Origin: JABDBE01 sp963832245
Lineage (GTDB): Bacteria; Acidobacteriota; Terriglobia; Terriglobales; Acidobacteriaceae
Direction: 5' to 3'
DNA: 64,000 nucleotides
Assembly (NCBI GenBank): GCA_963832245.1
Contig: CAWHTG010000001.1
Coordinates: 124,001-188,000 of the forward strand
Shown: positions 16,356 to 25,363 of the stretch, piece after piece
How the letters are laid out: each line of letters begins with the position of its first letter
How positions within the stretch are numbered: position 1 is the first letter of the stretch
Translations under genes and position numbers: made by a program
Notes under the pieces: generated by a model
The model's database searches: none
The model's input: only the letters and a program-made list of their open reading frames with translations
What the model was told of the DNA's origin: nothing

Positions 16356-17309
16356 ATGGCCGGGGAGACGAACCTGTTGAGACGCGTAAACAAAAAAGCT
16401 GCGAGGAAACTTAGCCATCTTCCCACCGAGCAGCCCAACCCCGCTGCTCAGAATCTGGACCTGAAATCCTCCCTCGAAATCGCCCGCATCATGAACGCTC
16501 AAGACGCAAAAGTGGCCGCCGCCGTGAAACCCGCGTTGCCGCAAATCGCCCGCGGAATTGACCTGATCGCGAAAGCGCTTAAGCAAGGAGGCCGACTGAT
16601 CTACGTAGGCGCAGGAACCAGTGGCCGGCTAGCCGCGCTCGATGCCTCCGAATGTCCGCCCACCTTCAATACCGACCCCAGGACGGTACAGTTCGTAATC
16701 GCCGGCGGCATAAAAGCGCTGCACAGCGCCACCGAAGCCAGCGAGGACTCCCGCAAGCTCGGGCAACGCGAAATGGCGAAAAAAAAACCCGGCACGAACG
16801 ATGTAGTAGTCGGAATCGCCGCCAGCGGACGCACACCCTTCACAATCGCGGCCGTCGAATACGCCCGCCGTCACGGTGCCAAGACCATTGCAATCACCTG
16901 CAACGCCGCGTCCCCGCTGGAGAAAGCCGCGCACCTCACAATCGTCGCTGAGGTTGGTCCCGAAGTGATCGCCGGATCTAGCCGCATGAAAGCCGGCTCC
17001 GCCCAAAAAATGATTTTAAATATGCTCTCCAGCGGCGCTATGACTCGCCTGGGCTACGTCTACGGAAACCTGATGATCAATGTCCACGTGAAGAACTACA
17101 AACTCCGCGAGCGCGGTCTCACCATCCTGCAACACGCGACCGGAATCAATCGCAACGCCGCGGAGCAGGCCTTGCGCGCCGCCGGAGACGACGTTCCCGT
17201 GGCACTGGTCGTGCTGCAAGCAAATGTCAACCGTGCCCAAGCGGCCCGCGCCCTGAAATCAACCCAGGGCCACGTCCGCGAAGCCATTGCTGCGGCGACA
17301 AAAGCGTAA
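16356..17309 (+). CDS. murQ: N-acetylmuramic acid 6-phosphate etherase MurQ
   Basis: 317-aa cytosolic SIS-domain enzyme that splits the lactyl ether of MurNAc-6P to give GlcNAc-6P and D-lactate. Hallmarks: LPTEQPNPAAQNLD near the N-terminus, the sugar-phosphate loop VGAGTSGRLAALDASECPP with the catalytic-type Glu in ASEC, and a second conserved acid in ATEASEDS. Length is normal. It completes the recycling logic of the NamZ/AmiE genes beside it, although no MurNAc kinase or MurNAc transporter is seen in the window. AAAAGG is only 1-2 bases from ATG 16356, so the exact start is uncertain. Confidence 0.96.
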   Translation: MAGETNLLRRVNKKAARKLSHLPTEQPNPAAQNLDLKSSLEIARIMNAQDAKVAAAVKPALPQIARGIDLIAKALKQGGRLIYVGAGTSGRLAALDASECPPTFNTDPRTVQFVIAGGIKALHSATEASEDSRKLGQREMAKKKPGTNDVVVGIAASGRTPFTIAAVEYARRHGAKTIAITCNAASPLEKAAHLTIVAEVGPEVIAGSSRMKAGSAQKMILNMLSSGAMTRLGYVYGNLMINVHVKNYKLRERGLTILQHATGINRNAAEQALRAAGDDVPVALVVLQANVNRAQAARALKSTQGHVREAIAAATKA

Positions 17310-17408
17310 TCGCAAAACTCAGACATTTCTCATTAGATTCGGGCTCCAATGCTTGCCCAGTGTTCTCAGAAGGATCATCTGCAGTCCGGGCTCCAAGTGG
17401 TTCCCGAG

Positions 17409-18296
17409 TCACATTTTGAAATAGCTCCCTCGTTCGAGGTCGGTGAGTAGAGAGGGCTGCACGGGATGCCAACCGAGGCGCTCCTGAGTTACCTTGTTTG
17501 AGGCCGGGCAGTCGAGTCCGGCGAAGGATGCAAACCAGCCAAAATGATTCGCCGCCTCCTCGGGTGATTTGCTTACGACCGGGATGTTCAGGCGTCGTCC
17601 GATGACTTCAGCAATATTCCGGAACGCAATTCCCTCTTCCGCGACTCCGTGGTAGCGAGCTCCGGCCGAACCCTTCTCCAGCACCAGCCTGTAGAGATGA
17701 GCCGCATCCAGCCGATGCACAGCGGTCCAGCGATTGCTTCCGTCGCCTATATACGCTGAAACGCCTTTTTCATGCGCGGTTTTGATGAGGATCGGAACGA
17801 AGCCGTGATCGCCGTCGCCGTGTACGGATGGTGAAAGGCGTATCACCGATCCGTGCACTCCCCGCGCTGCCAACGAAGCTGCCGCCTCTTCCGAAACCCG
17901 GGGGAAGGTTGGATCGGAGCGCACATCTTCTTCCGTCGCCGAGCGACCTGGAGAAATGAGCGCGGTCCCGGAGGTGACGATCAAGGGCCGGTCAGAGCCC
18001 GCGAGCGCGGAACCGAGAGCCTGAATGGCGCGCTCATCGATCTCGCACACGGCCTTGAATCTCGACCAGTCGTGGATGAATCCGGTGTGAATCACAGCAT
18101 CCGAGGCGGCGGCTCCACTCCGCAAGCTATCCAGATCCTCAAGATCGCCCCGATGGACCTTGGCGCCAGCGGCGGCAAGCGACTTGGCGGCCGCATCTGA
18201 GCGAGCAAGGCCAGTCACTTGGTGACCTGCTGTGATTAGCTCCTGAAGGACCGCAGAGCCGACGAAGCCTGTTGCTCCCGTTAAGAAAACACGCAT
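17409..18296 (-). CDS. NAD(P)-dependent SDR/epimerase-like oxidoreductase
   Basis: 295-aa extended short-chain dehydrogenase. The nucleotide-binding motif GATGFVG is at residues 7-13. The catalytic tyrosine motif is not the usual YxxxK; the region after LIVTSGTALISPG shows no clear YxxxK, so the reaction may differ from classical SDRs (atypical SDR). ATG 18296 has AAGGAG at 6-7 bases. It follows the aldo/keto reductase by 67 bp and both face away from a TetR regulator, so the three form a small inducible detoxification-type unit. Substrate unknown. Confidence 0.88.
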   Translation of the reverse strand: MRVFLTGATGFVGSAVLQELITAGHQVTGLARSDAAAKSLAAAGAKVHRGDLEDLDSLRSGAAASDAVIHTGFIHDWSRFKAVCEIDERAIQALGSALAGSDRPLIVTSGTALISPGRSATEEDVRSDPTFPRVSEEAAASLAARGVHGSVIRLSPSVHGDGDHGFVPILIKTAHEKGVSAYIGDGSNRWTAVHRLDAAHLYRLVLEKGSAGARYHGVAEEGIAFRNIAEVIGRRLNIPVVSKSPEEAANHFGWFASFAGLDCPASNKVTQERLGWHPVQPSLLTDLERGSYFKM

Positions 18297-18363
18297 TTCA
18301 TTCTCCTTGTGCTGTTCATTGTTTCGCTTTTTCGATCGCCCGCGGTTTGAGTAACTGCACCGC

Positions 18364-19284
18364 CTAGGTCGCAATGGCAACGGAAGAAGTCTTTTCTCCG
18401 CTACCACTGCGGTCGGGCCCAATTGAGTCAAGGTTAGTAAGTATCTCCGACGGAAGTTGTAACGTTGCCGCTTGAAGATTCTCGCGAAGATGCGCTACTG
18501 AAGATGTACCCGGGATCAGCAGGATGTTGGGCGAGCGCTGAAGAAGCCAGGCAAGCGCAACCTGCATCGGCGTTGCGTCCAGTGATGCCGCTGCCGCGTC
18601 GAGCTTCGACGACTGTAATGGGGTGAACCCGCCTAATGGAAAGAATGGTACATACGCGATTCCCTGCTTAGCCAGGTCATCGATGAAGCGATCATCATTT
18701 CGTTGCGCCACGTTGTAGAAATTCTGCACGCAGACAATCTCCGTAATCTTCTGAGCTTCGGCCAACTGCTTGGGAGTTACATTGCTCAAACCCAGATGCT
18801 GAATAATTCCCTGGCGCTTGAGTTCGGCTAGCACAGTCAGCGGTTCTTCAATCGATCCTTCCGAAGGCGCCATCATTCCTCCAACCCGAAGATTGACGAC
18901 ATCAAGCGTGTCGAGACCAAGATTCCGCAGATTGTCATGAACGGCATCGATCAACTCCTGACGGGACAAAGCATGTGGCCAAGACTTGTCTGCATCCCGG
19001 CGAGCACCCACTTTGGTGACGATCACAAGCCCGTCGGGATAAGGATGGAGTGCCCGCTTGATAATCTGATTGGTCACATGTGGACCGTAGAAGTCGCTGG
19101 TATCGATGTGATTCACGCCCGCCGCCACAGCCTCCCGCAGAACAGCAATCGCAGCATCAACGTCATGAGGAGGTCCCCACACTCCCGGACCGACAAGTTG
19201 CATTGCGCCATAGCCCGTGCGCTTCACGGTCATCGAGCTGCCCGGAAGCGTGAAGCTGCCACTAAGGTTCATCTGTTTTGTCAT
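18364..19284 (-). CDS. Aldo/keto reductase of the YdbC/PdxI group
   Basis: 306-aa NADPH-dependent reductase. Landmarks are VNHIDTSDFYGPHVTNQIIK (active-site Asp and Tyr), VIVTKVGARR (Lys) and LDVVNLRVGG in the place where most family members keep histidine. By memory these stretches match Escherichia coli YdbC, now called pyridoxal reductase PdxI, almost word for word (also LLQRSPNILLIPGTSSVAHL). Pyridoxal reduction is therefore a good guess. AGGAGA precedes ATG 19284. First gene of the operon with the SDR and divergent from TetR, which is not the E. coli context. Confidence 0.9.
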   Translation of the reverse strand: MTKQMNLSGSFTLPGSSMTVKRTGYGAMQLVGPGVWGPPHDVDAAIAVLREAVAAGVNHIDTSDFYGPHVTNQIIKRALHPYPDGLVIVTKVGARRDADKSWPHALSRQELIDAVHDNLRNLGLDTLDVVNLRVGGMMAPSEGSIEEPLTVLAELKRQGIIQHLGLSNVTPKQLAEAQKITEIVCVQNFYNVAQRNDDRFIDDLAKQGIAYVPFFPLGGFTPLQSSKLDAAAASLDATPMQVALAWLLQRSPNILLIPGTSSVAHLRENLQAATLQLPSEILTNLDSIGPDRSGSGEKTSSVAIAT

Positions 19285-19374
19285 TCTGTTTCTCCTGTGG
19301 TCGGTTGCCACTTTCGGTTATATCTGCTTTACTGGTTGATTAGATGAAGGAAGCTTCAGGTTAGGAGTTCGCAT

Positions 19375-20058
19375 TTGCCTCAGCGTGCAGCAGTCGTCTT
19401 AGAGCCGCGGAAAACGCCTATTCAAGCCCGTTCGGTGGCGAGCGTGGATGCGATTCTTAAGGCCACCATTCAGGTTTTGCTCCAGGTCGGAAAGGAGCGT
19501 CTGACCACGACGAGGGTGGCATTGAGAGCTGGTGTGTCGGTAGGAACCTTATACCAATACTTCCCGAACAAGAAAGCGCTTCTTCAGGCTGCCTTAAAAC
19601 GTCACCTCGAAGATGTGGCTGAAACTGTTGAATTCGTCTGCAAGGAACAGGAGGGTAGAACGCTCCGGCAAATGGCGACCGCTCTCATTACTGCGTTTCT
19701 TGAAGCCAAGATGAGGGTTGCCAAAACGAGCGCCGCTCTTTACTCCGTGAGTTCCGACGTCGACGGGGCGAAGATCGTCCGGGAGATAGGAACGCGACTC
19801 CATAAAGAAATCGTCCGAATGTTGCGGACAGCTTCCAATCCGCTTGCAACCGATCCACAACTGGTTGCGGCCATGCTCCAAGCGTCGATGAGCGGAGTCA
19901 TTCGGATACTCCTGGAATCGAGTACTCCCGAGCAGCAGTTCGATGCCTTGCGTGAGGAATTGATCTTTTCAGCGTGCGCATACCTGGACGCTTGTCCTGC
20001 CCGCGCCTGGGTTCAGCCTAAAGATGCTGTCGGCATCGCCCGTATTCCTGCAAGCTGA
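19375..20058 (+). CDS. TetR family transcriptional regulator
   Basis: 227 aa. N-terminal helix-turn-helix: LTTTRVALRAGVSVGTLYQY then FPNKKALLQAAL, typical of TetR. The rest is helical ligand domain with no recognised pocket. It starts at TTG 19375, with TAGGAG 8 bases upstream, in the only position that keeps the full N-terminal arm. It is divergent from the aldo/keto reductase-SDR operon across a 90-bp gap that must hold both promoters, so self- and operon repression is likely (inference). The next gene, GH30, follows on the same strand after 45 bp and could be read through. Confidence 0.92.
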   Translation: MPQRAAVVLEPRKTPIQARSVASVDAILKATIQVLLQVGKERLTTTRVALRAGVSVGTLYQYFPNKKALLQAALKRHLEDVAETVEFVCKEQEGRTLRQMATALITAFLEAKMRVAKTSAALYSVSSDVDGAKIVREIGTRLHKEIVRMLRTASNPLATDPQLVAAMLQASMSGVIRILLESSTPEQQFDALREELIFSACAYLDACPARAWVQPKDAVGIARIPAS

Positions 20059-20103
20059 CGTCTCAGTACCGGCTTGGGTCTCGTACAAACTGAGGAGACG
20101 CTT

Positions 20104-21558
20104 ATGACAAACCAAACCTCGCGAAGAAGTTTTCTCGGAATGTCCGCTATGGGATTGGCGGCAGCTATTGTTCCTGACGTGGTCCGTCCAGCGGCTGCGG
20201 CAATCGCAGAGTTCGGCTCCGGCAACCAAACGTCCAGCAATCCGGAGATTTCCGTTTGGGTCACATCGGGCGACGAACGTTTTGCCGTCGCGCCTCCGGC
20301 TGCTTGGCGCCCTGCGGCGGGGATACACACAAGCGATCAGCTGCAACTAAACCCCAGCATGAAGTTCCAGGAGATCTTGGGATTTGGCGGCGCCTTCACT
20401 GATGCCACCTGCTACATGTTCAATCAACTTGCGCCGCCGGCGCGAGAGCAACTCTTCCATGAGCTCTTCCATCCCGCAGAAATGGGCTTGAGCACGGGCC
20501 GCGTCTGTGTCGGATCGAGCGACTACTCGACCAAGGTTTACGGCTATGACGATGGCGAGGCCGATCCGGATCTGACACGATTCTCCATCGATCACGATCG
20601 TGAATACATTCTTCCTATGCTGCGCCAGGCGCGCCAGGTAAATCCCGACCTGTTTCTTTTCTCGACTCCCTGGAGCCCGCCCGGATGGATGAAGTCCAAC
20701 AACTCAATGCTGGGCGGCTCCATGCGCAATCACTACTTCCCGGCTTACGCGAAATACTACTTGAAGTTTCTGCAAGCGTACGCCGCCGAAGGCGTGCCGG
20801 TGCAGGCGCTCACATCGCAGAACGAGGTGGACACCGATCAGGATGGCAGAATGCCCGCCTGCCTCTGGGGCCAGGAGTACGAAATTCAATTCGTGCGCGA
20901 CCACCTGGGCCCGCTCCTCGAAAGCAGCGGGCTGCAGACCAAGATCTGGATTTTAGACCATAACTACAATCTCTGGGGACGCGTCCTGGACTCACTACAA
21001 GACGACAAGCTTCGAAAATACGTGAACGCAGTCGCGTGGCACGGCTACTACGGCACTCCCGATATGATGAGTAAGGTCCACGACGCCTATCCGGCGGCGG
21101 AGATGCATTGGACCGAAGGCGGCCCGGACTACACCGATCCCGGTTACCTTACGGATTGGTGCAAGTGGGGCGGAATCTTCAGCGACGTCCTCAACAACTG
21201 GTGCCGCTCCATCACCGCATGGAATCTGGCTCTCGATGAACGTGGACGGCCCAACATCGGGCCGTTTCCCTGCGGCGGTGTGGTAACCATCAATTCGCAA
21301 ACTAAAGAAATCATCCGCAGCGGACAGTACTGGGGGTTTGCTCATTACTCGCGGATCATCCGTCGTGGCGCTCGCCGCTTTCATTCCCAGAGTTCCGCCG
21401 CCGACCTGCGCCACGTCGCGCTTGAAAATCCAGACGGCCAGCAGGTGCTGGTCGTGACCAACCCGGGGCCAGCAAGGACGATCGAACTGCGGCTCGCGAA
21501 TATGACAGCATCGGTTGCGTTGAAAGCGAATTCGGTGACAACTTTGGCTTGGAAGTAG
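20104..21558 (+). CDS. GH30 family glycoside hydrolase, Tat-exported
   Basis: 484-aa (beta/alpha)8 enzyme with side beta-domain. Twin-arginine signal TSRRSFLGMSAMGLAAA at the start. Acid/base Glu is E241 in SQNEVD and nucleophile Glu is E338 in HWTEGG, both in the spacing expected for GH30 (glucosylceramidase, beta-1,6-glucanase or xylanase types). STPWSPPGWMK near residue 195 is also typical. Best guess is a beta-glucosidase/beta-1,6-glucanase group enzyme; exact substrate not predictable. ATG 20104 has GAGGAG 6 bases upstream. A terminator follows at 21602. Confidence 0.93.
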   Translation: MTNQTSRRSFLGMSAMGLAAAIVPDVVRPAAAAIAEFGSGNQTSSNPEISVWVTSGDERFAVAPPAAWRPAAGIHTSDQLQLNPSMKFQEILGFGGAFTDATCYMFNQLAPPAREQLFHELFHPAEMGLSTGRVCVGSSDYSTKVYGYDDGEADPDLTRFSIDHDREYILPMLRQARQVNPDLFLFSTPWSPPGWMKSNNSMLGGSMRNHYFPAYAKYYLKFLQAYAAEGVPVQALTSQNEVDTDQDGRMPACLWGQEYEIQFVRDHLGPLLESSGLQTKIWILDHNYNLWGRVLDSLQDDKLRKYVNAVAWHGYYGTPDMMSKVHDAYPAAEMHWTEGGPDYTDPGYLTDWCKWGGIFSDVLNNWCRSITAWNLALDERGRPNIGPFPCGGVVTINSQTKEIIRSGQYWGFAHYSRIIRRGARRFHSQSSAADLRHVALENPDGQQVLVVTNPGPARTIELRLANMTASVALKANSVTTLAWK

Positions 21559-21601
21559 TTTCTCCAAGCTCGGGTGGGGACAGCCATCCCCGGTCTGTCC
21601 A

Positions 21602-21623
21602 GTCGAGCAAAGCTCGACTTTTT
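21602..21623 (+). terminator. Rho-independent terminator after GH30 gene
   Basis: GTCGAGC-aaa-GCTCGAC followed by TTTTT. Confidence 0.85.
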
Positions 21624-21947
21624 CGCATGCGATGCGCGAGGCCTTGCGCTAGTCCAGTTCCGATGCACACATGCTGGTGCAACATTTCCCTCAAAAAAAA
21701 TCTCTCTTTCGGCGCAAAATCTAGAAAACAAACGGTCTTTCTTGCCTGCTAGATCTATGGTTCTAAAGGTAGTTACAGGCAAAATATTAAAAACATGGGA
21801 GTTATCACGGCATCTACGTGCCGCAGTTCCGTGATGGAACTGCGAATGAACTGCCTGGTGCCGACCGACTTTCGCTTCACCGTGATGGGTGGGGCTGAGC
21901 GCTGCGCCCAGAAGCTGCGTTCTGGTCAGGTTGTCAAAGATCGAAGA

Positions 21948-21962
21948 TTATCTTGTAGATAA
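21948..21962. promoter_or_regulatory. Operator-like inverted repeat TTATC-ttgta-GATAA
   Basis: Exact 15-bp match (reverse orientation) to 41776-41790; also shares the neighbouring words gtcaaagatc and aga. No gene follows directly, so it is orphaned here. A TATATT box lies 16 bases downstream. Confidence 0.5.
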
Positions 21963-22058
21963 CCTATGCGTGTCTATATTATCCCAATGGAAGACCTGCG
22001 GTCAAGATGAAAAGCGGACTGGCTGAGGACCCGGTTCCAAACTGGGAATCTCGCTGGA

Positions 22059-22203
22059 CAGCGCGTCGTCGTGAGCAGCTTGCGTGTATCCGGTGGTCCG
22101 CCGCCGCGATGTCAGCTAAAAGCCCCGGCCTCTCGCAAAGAACGCGAGAAGGGCAGGGCACCCGCTTTTGTTGTGTGGTGAAAGGATGGGCCATCCCCTT
22201 ACT
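22059..22203 (+). repeat. ~110-145-bp dispersed repeat (family B), copy 1
   Basis: Runs from gcgcgtcgtcgtgagcag through ccggtggtccgccgccgcg, the hairpin ctctcgc-aaagaac-gcgagaag and agggcacccgcttttg to gggccatcccctt. Nearly identical copies at 24699-24810 and 25721-25856. Confidence 0.9.
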
Positions 22204-23892
22204 CTACTGCGTGACCGTGAATACTCCGGGGCTTGTAGCCGTGCCGCCCGGAGTAGTGATCACAATCTTGCCAGTCTTTGCGCCCGTGGGCACTGTTGCT
22301 TTCACTTGCAGGTCGGAAGTGATGCTGAAGCTGGTGGCGGCTACTCCGCCAAACGTAACCTTCTTCGTCTGAATCAGGCTGACTCCTGTGATCGTAACCA
22401 CCGTTCCCACTGCTCCACTGGTGGGCTTGAAGCTTGTGATCTGCGGCGTTACGCGGAATATCCTGTTGCTAGTCAACGTCACTCCAGATGTGGTCACGGT
22501 CACAGAGGCGGTTGTCGCGCCGTTCGGGACCGGAGCTGTTAAATATGTGCTCGATACGACCGTCGGCTTAGCGGCCGTCCCGTTAAAAGACACCGTGGTC
22601 TTCCCCGAAACAAAACCCTGGCCCAGAAATTCGATGACCTTGCCAACTTTGCCAGAGTACGGCAATAGGCTGACGAATGCTGGCAGACCGCTGCTCTTCC
22701 AGCTATACAACACGCCGCAGTTACCTGTTGAGCAGGGATTCACGTTCCCCGTGCCTCCTACTGGCTGTCGCCATAAACCAGTCCACTGGTGTGCTGGAAA
22801 GGCGTAACGTAGGGCGTCGCTCCGGTGGTGTAATCAAATTTGTAGAGCACCGAATAGGCTCCCTTGGGGGTAATCTTGAAAACCGTGCCACAGCCATTCG
22901 AACAGTTAGAATTGACAGTTCCTCCGTTGGAGTTTGCGCCATAGAAGTTGCCGTCGCTTGCCAGCACCAGACCGCCGTAAGGTCTGGCCCCGTCTGTGGT
23001 TCCGTTTATGTTGTGCAGGACGGTCAGCTTGCCGGACGGGGTAATTTTGAAGACGACTCCGCCGCCAGCGCTGCCCCCGTAGATCGTCGTCCCGTAGAAA
23101 TTCCCGTCGGCGCCCTGAACCAGGCCGCCGAAAGGGGTTTCGCCGTGAGTGCTGTCAAAACTGAAAAGCAATGTAAACTTCCCGGCGGGGCTAATCTTGA
23201 AGACAACACCGGCATTGGCGGTAGTTCCGGCTGGGGTCGTTCCGTAGAAATTGCCGTCCGTGCCCAGGACCAGCGGCCCGTACGGCTCATAGCCGTGGGT
23301 GATGTCGAATTGATAGAGGGTAGTGAGTACTCCTGCAGGCGTGATCTTATAAATCGTCCCGCAGCCGCTACCGCACACGGTGGTATTCCCTCCGGCGGTG
23401 GTTGTGCCGTAGAAATTTCCATCGTTTCCTTCTACGGGTGGCGCGTAAGGATACGCTCCGTCACTGCCGCCCGTGAAGCTATAGAGGGTCGTGGTGGTGC
23501 CGCCCGGCGTTACCTTGAATACAGCCCCTGACGTGGTCGAGCCGCCCTCATAAGTAGTGCCGTAGAGGTTGCCATCGGTACCGAGCGTCACGCCGCCTTG
23601 GGGGAACGCGCCATCGTTGCTGCTGCCCGTTGAAGTTGTGTATGATCTTCAGCTTCCCCGCCGGTGTGATCTGGAAGAGGGCCCCACAGCAGGTGCCTCC
23701 TGCGGGCGCGGTGCTGTACAGATTGCCGTCCCGGCCCTGGGCAATGATGCCTGAATATGCAGGTTTAGATGGATCGCCGCTGTTGCTTCCGAGGTTGTAC
23801 AACACGGAAAAACCCTGGGCATGCGCGGTGGTATTTGCTACCATCACGGTCAGAATAAGCAGTCCGGGTAGAACGAGCCGAATTTTTCTCAT
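22204..23892 (-). pseudogene. Frameshifted secreted GloVer-repeat/IPT-domain protein
   Basis: Start ATG 23892 has AAGGAGG 8 bases upstream and a signal peptide (LVLPGLLILTVMVANTTAHA). The body has seven or so Gloeo/Verruco repeats (DGNLYGTT.. GG..G.VFKITP.G..T.LY.F) and ends in two IPT/TIG domains (SGAVGTVVTITG, VTFGGVAATSF). Two frame breaks are visible: an extra G near 23627 (frame changes after HNFNG) and a one-base loss near 22757, where GDSQ hits TAG while VGGTGNVNPCSTG continues in another frame. Either a decaying gene or two sequencing errors. The coded product would be an extracellular propeller-like protein. Confidence 0.82.
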
Positions 23893-24190
23893 TGCATTCC
23901 TCCTTGGTTCAAGGTCAGACATTGACGGGCCCGTAAGGTGCCGGACCCTCCCTATTCAGATCTTTCACTGACGGATTTCGAGGACTTGTGCTCACCTTAG
24001 ACCTAACCGGAGCAACCTTGGTCGCAAAGCATACCTCTCCTCCTCCGACCCGTCAATAACCCTACTATTCGACTAAGAACGTCGATTCGAGCCACCAGGG
24101 CGTCATGCAGGATCAACAGTATTAGCTTCAATCTTTAGGACACAACACTGGAGTGACCTTGGAGCTTAAGCGTGGGGAGGCTTGACCCGG

Positions 24191-24260
24191 GGGGCTGGCC
24201 CCAGGCTTTCACCACACACAAATGCGGGTGCTCTGCCCTTCTCGCGTCGCAAAAGCACCC
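24191..24260 (-). repeat. Dispersed repeat (family B), inverted partial copy
   Basis: Minus strand reads gggtgcttttgcgacgcgag, then aagggcagagcacccgc, then gtgtgtggtgaaagcctggg: the right half of the element. The stretch 23893-24292 otherwise holds only the upstream region of the frameshifted gene. Confidence 0.75.
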
Positions 24261-24292
24261 GGTCTGACAAGTTTCGAAACGGAGACAACTCA

Positions 24293-24451
24293 CTAATCCG
24301 GCGTCACCCCAAGATATTCCTCGTGTCCTTCGAACACCTCGCGCAGCAGCTTTTCAACCCGCTGTTTCAGCGTGAAGGGTCCGCAGCTTTCATATGCCGT
24401 GTTCTCCGTATTGATCTTCAATTCAGGGGTGGAAATCGCATTCGCAGCCAT
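24293..24451 (-). CDS. 52-residue small protein, likely conserved in Acidobacteria
   Basis: MAANAISTPELKINTENTAY, then ESCGPFTLKQRVEKLL, then REVFEGHEEYLGVTPD. CAAGGAGG lies 9 bases before ATG 24451 and the frame ends at TAG 24293-24295. One Cys and a central amphipathic helix (TLKQRVEKLLREVFEGHEEYL). I recall similar short proteins ending EGHEEYLG.TPD in Acidobacteria, but could not search. No function known. It lies between a decayed gene and repeat copies. Confidence 0.78.
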   Translation of the reverse strand: MAANAISTPELKINTENTAYESCGPFTLKQRVEKLLREVFEGHEEYLGVTPD

Positions 24452-24698
24452 AAATCACGCCTCCTTGGTTTCAAATTGGGAATCGCCCGGACTCTGCCTT
24501 TACCTCCAAACCGCAAAAACTCGGACACGCTAGACTCAGGGGCCGACGAGCGGTCCTGGGTGGATACCGTTTACGGCTCTGCCAACGACCGAGGTCAGGT
24601 CGACACGGTTTGCTGTTGGTGGTAGTCGGTTGACGCGATCTAAGCCACTTTCTCGTCGCTCGCCGCCATTTGCATGGTCGTTCCGGCTCTCAGGCCGA

Positions 24699-24810
24699 GT
24701 CCGGTGGTCCGCCGCTGCGAATGTCAGCTAAAAGCCCCGGCCTCTCGCAAAGAACGCTAGAAGGGCAGGGCACCCGCTTTTGTTGTGTGGTGAAAGGGCC
24801 AGCCCCTTAC
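24699..24810 (+). repeat. Dispersed repeat (family B), copy 2
   Basis: ccgagtccggtggtccgccg through hairpin ctctcgc-aaagaac-gctagaag to ccagccccttac. One stem base differs from copy 1. The gap 24452-24826 holds nothing else. Confidence 0.9.
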
Positions 24811-24826
24811 ATTGAATGCACTACTT

Positions 24827-25228
24827 CTAATGCTGACAGGAGTCGCTTAGCATCCGCACGTCCGTAATCTTCAAATGCCCGTGCTCCGTGTTGTGTTTCT
24901 TCATGCCGGTGTCTTTCGCCGTGTCCTTGGCGTCTTCCTTAAGGTTATGCGCCATAGCGTTCGACACCACACCGGTTGCGGAAATTGTGTGGCCCACATG
25001 ACTCGTAAGGTCTACACCGCTCTTGCTACCCCTCACTTCCCACGTGCTGCCATCACTTCCGGTCAGCATGAACTCATCGGCACTGTCGCCTTTGGTCAAG
25101 CATCCCGAGATCGTCCTTACATCCGACTTTGATTTGGAATCACTGTTCCCCTCTTGAGCAACCGCCATCGACGCGGTTAGACCTGCAAGAATGAAGCACA
25201 GCAGCAAGCGATTCAATTTGGTTGTCAT
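24827..25228 (-). CDS. Secreted small protein, DUF5818-like
   Basis: 133 aa. Signal peptide (LLLCFILAGLTASMAVAQ). The mature part starts VRTISGCLTKGDSADEFMLT and continues SDGSTWEVRGSKSGVDLTSHVGHTISATGVV, a small OB-like beta-barrel pattern akin to DUF5818 proteins; a cysteine pair (C43 and C131) may bridge the ends. Linker KEDAKDTAKDTGMKKHN is charged. TAAGGAG sits before ATG 25228. Function unknown; probably periplasmic. Confidence 0.8.
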   Translation of the reverse strand: MTTKLNRLLLCFILAGLTASMAVAQEGNSDSKSKSDVRTISGCLTKGDSADEFMLTGSDGSTWEVRGSKSGVDLTSHVGHTISATGVVSNAMAHNLKEDAKDTAKDTGMKKHNTEHGHLKITDVRMLSDSCQH

Positions 25229-25363
25229 TTGTTCTCCTTAGATAGCACAGCGCCCGCGAGACGTTCACGGGGCAAGAAAAGGCGGAACCCATTGCTGCGA
25301 CGCGGTAAACCCGAGGGAGCAAAATTATGTTCCGCCCTGGCAAGAATATGTCCGAAAAAGCAC

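Larger units (their letters stand above)
21559..22203. other. Gene-free stretch with terminator, operator-like site and repeat
   Basis: Apart from the terminator at 21602, the inverted repeat at 21948 and the family-B repeat at 22059, nothing coding is seen. A 54-codon frame at 21797-21961 lacks a ribosome binding site. Bases 21680-21800 are unusually AT-rich for this genome. Confidence 0.6.

Noticed and set aside
21797..21961. 54-codon plus-strand frame
   Set aside because: No ribosome binding site and ends inside the operator-like repeat.
24182..24625. 147-codon plus-strand frame
   Set aside because: It is antisense to the well-marked 52-aa gene, runs through a family-B repeat and has no start signal.
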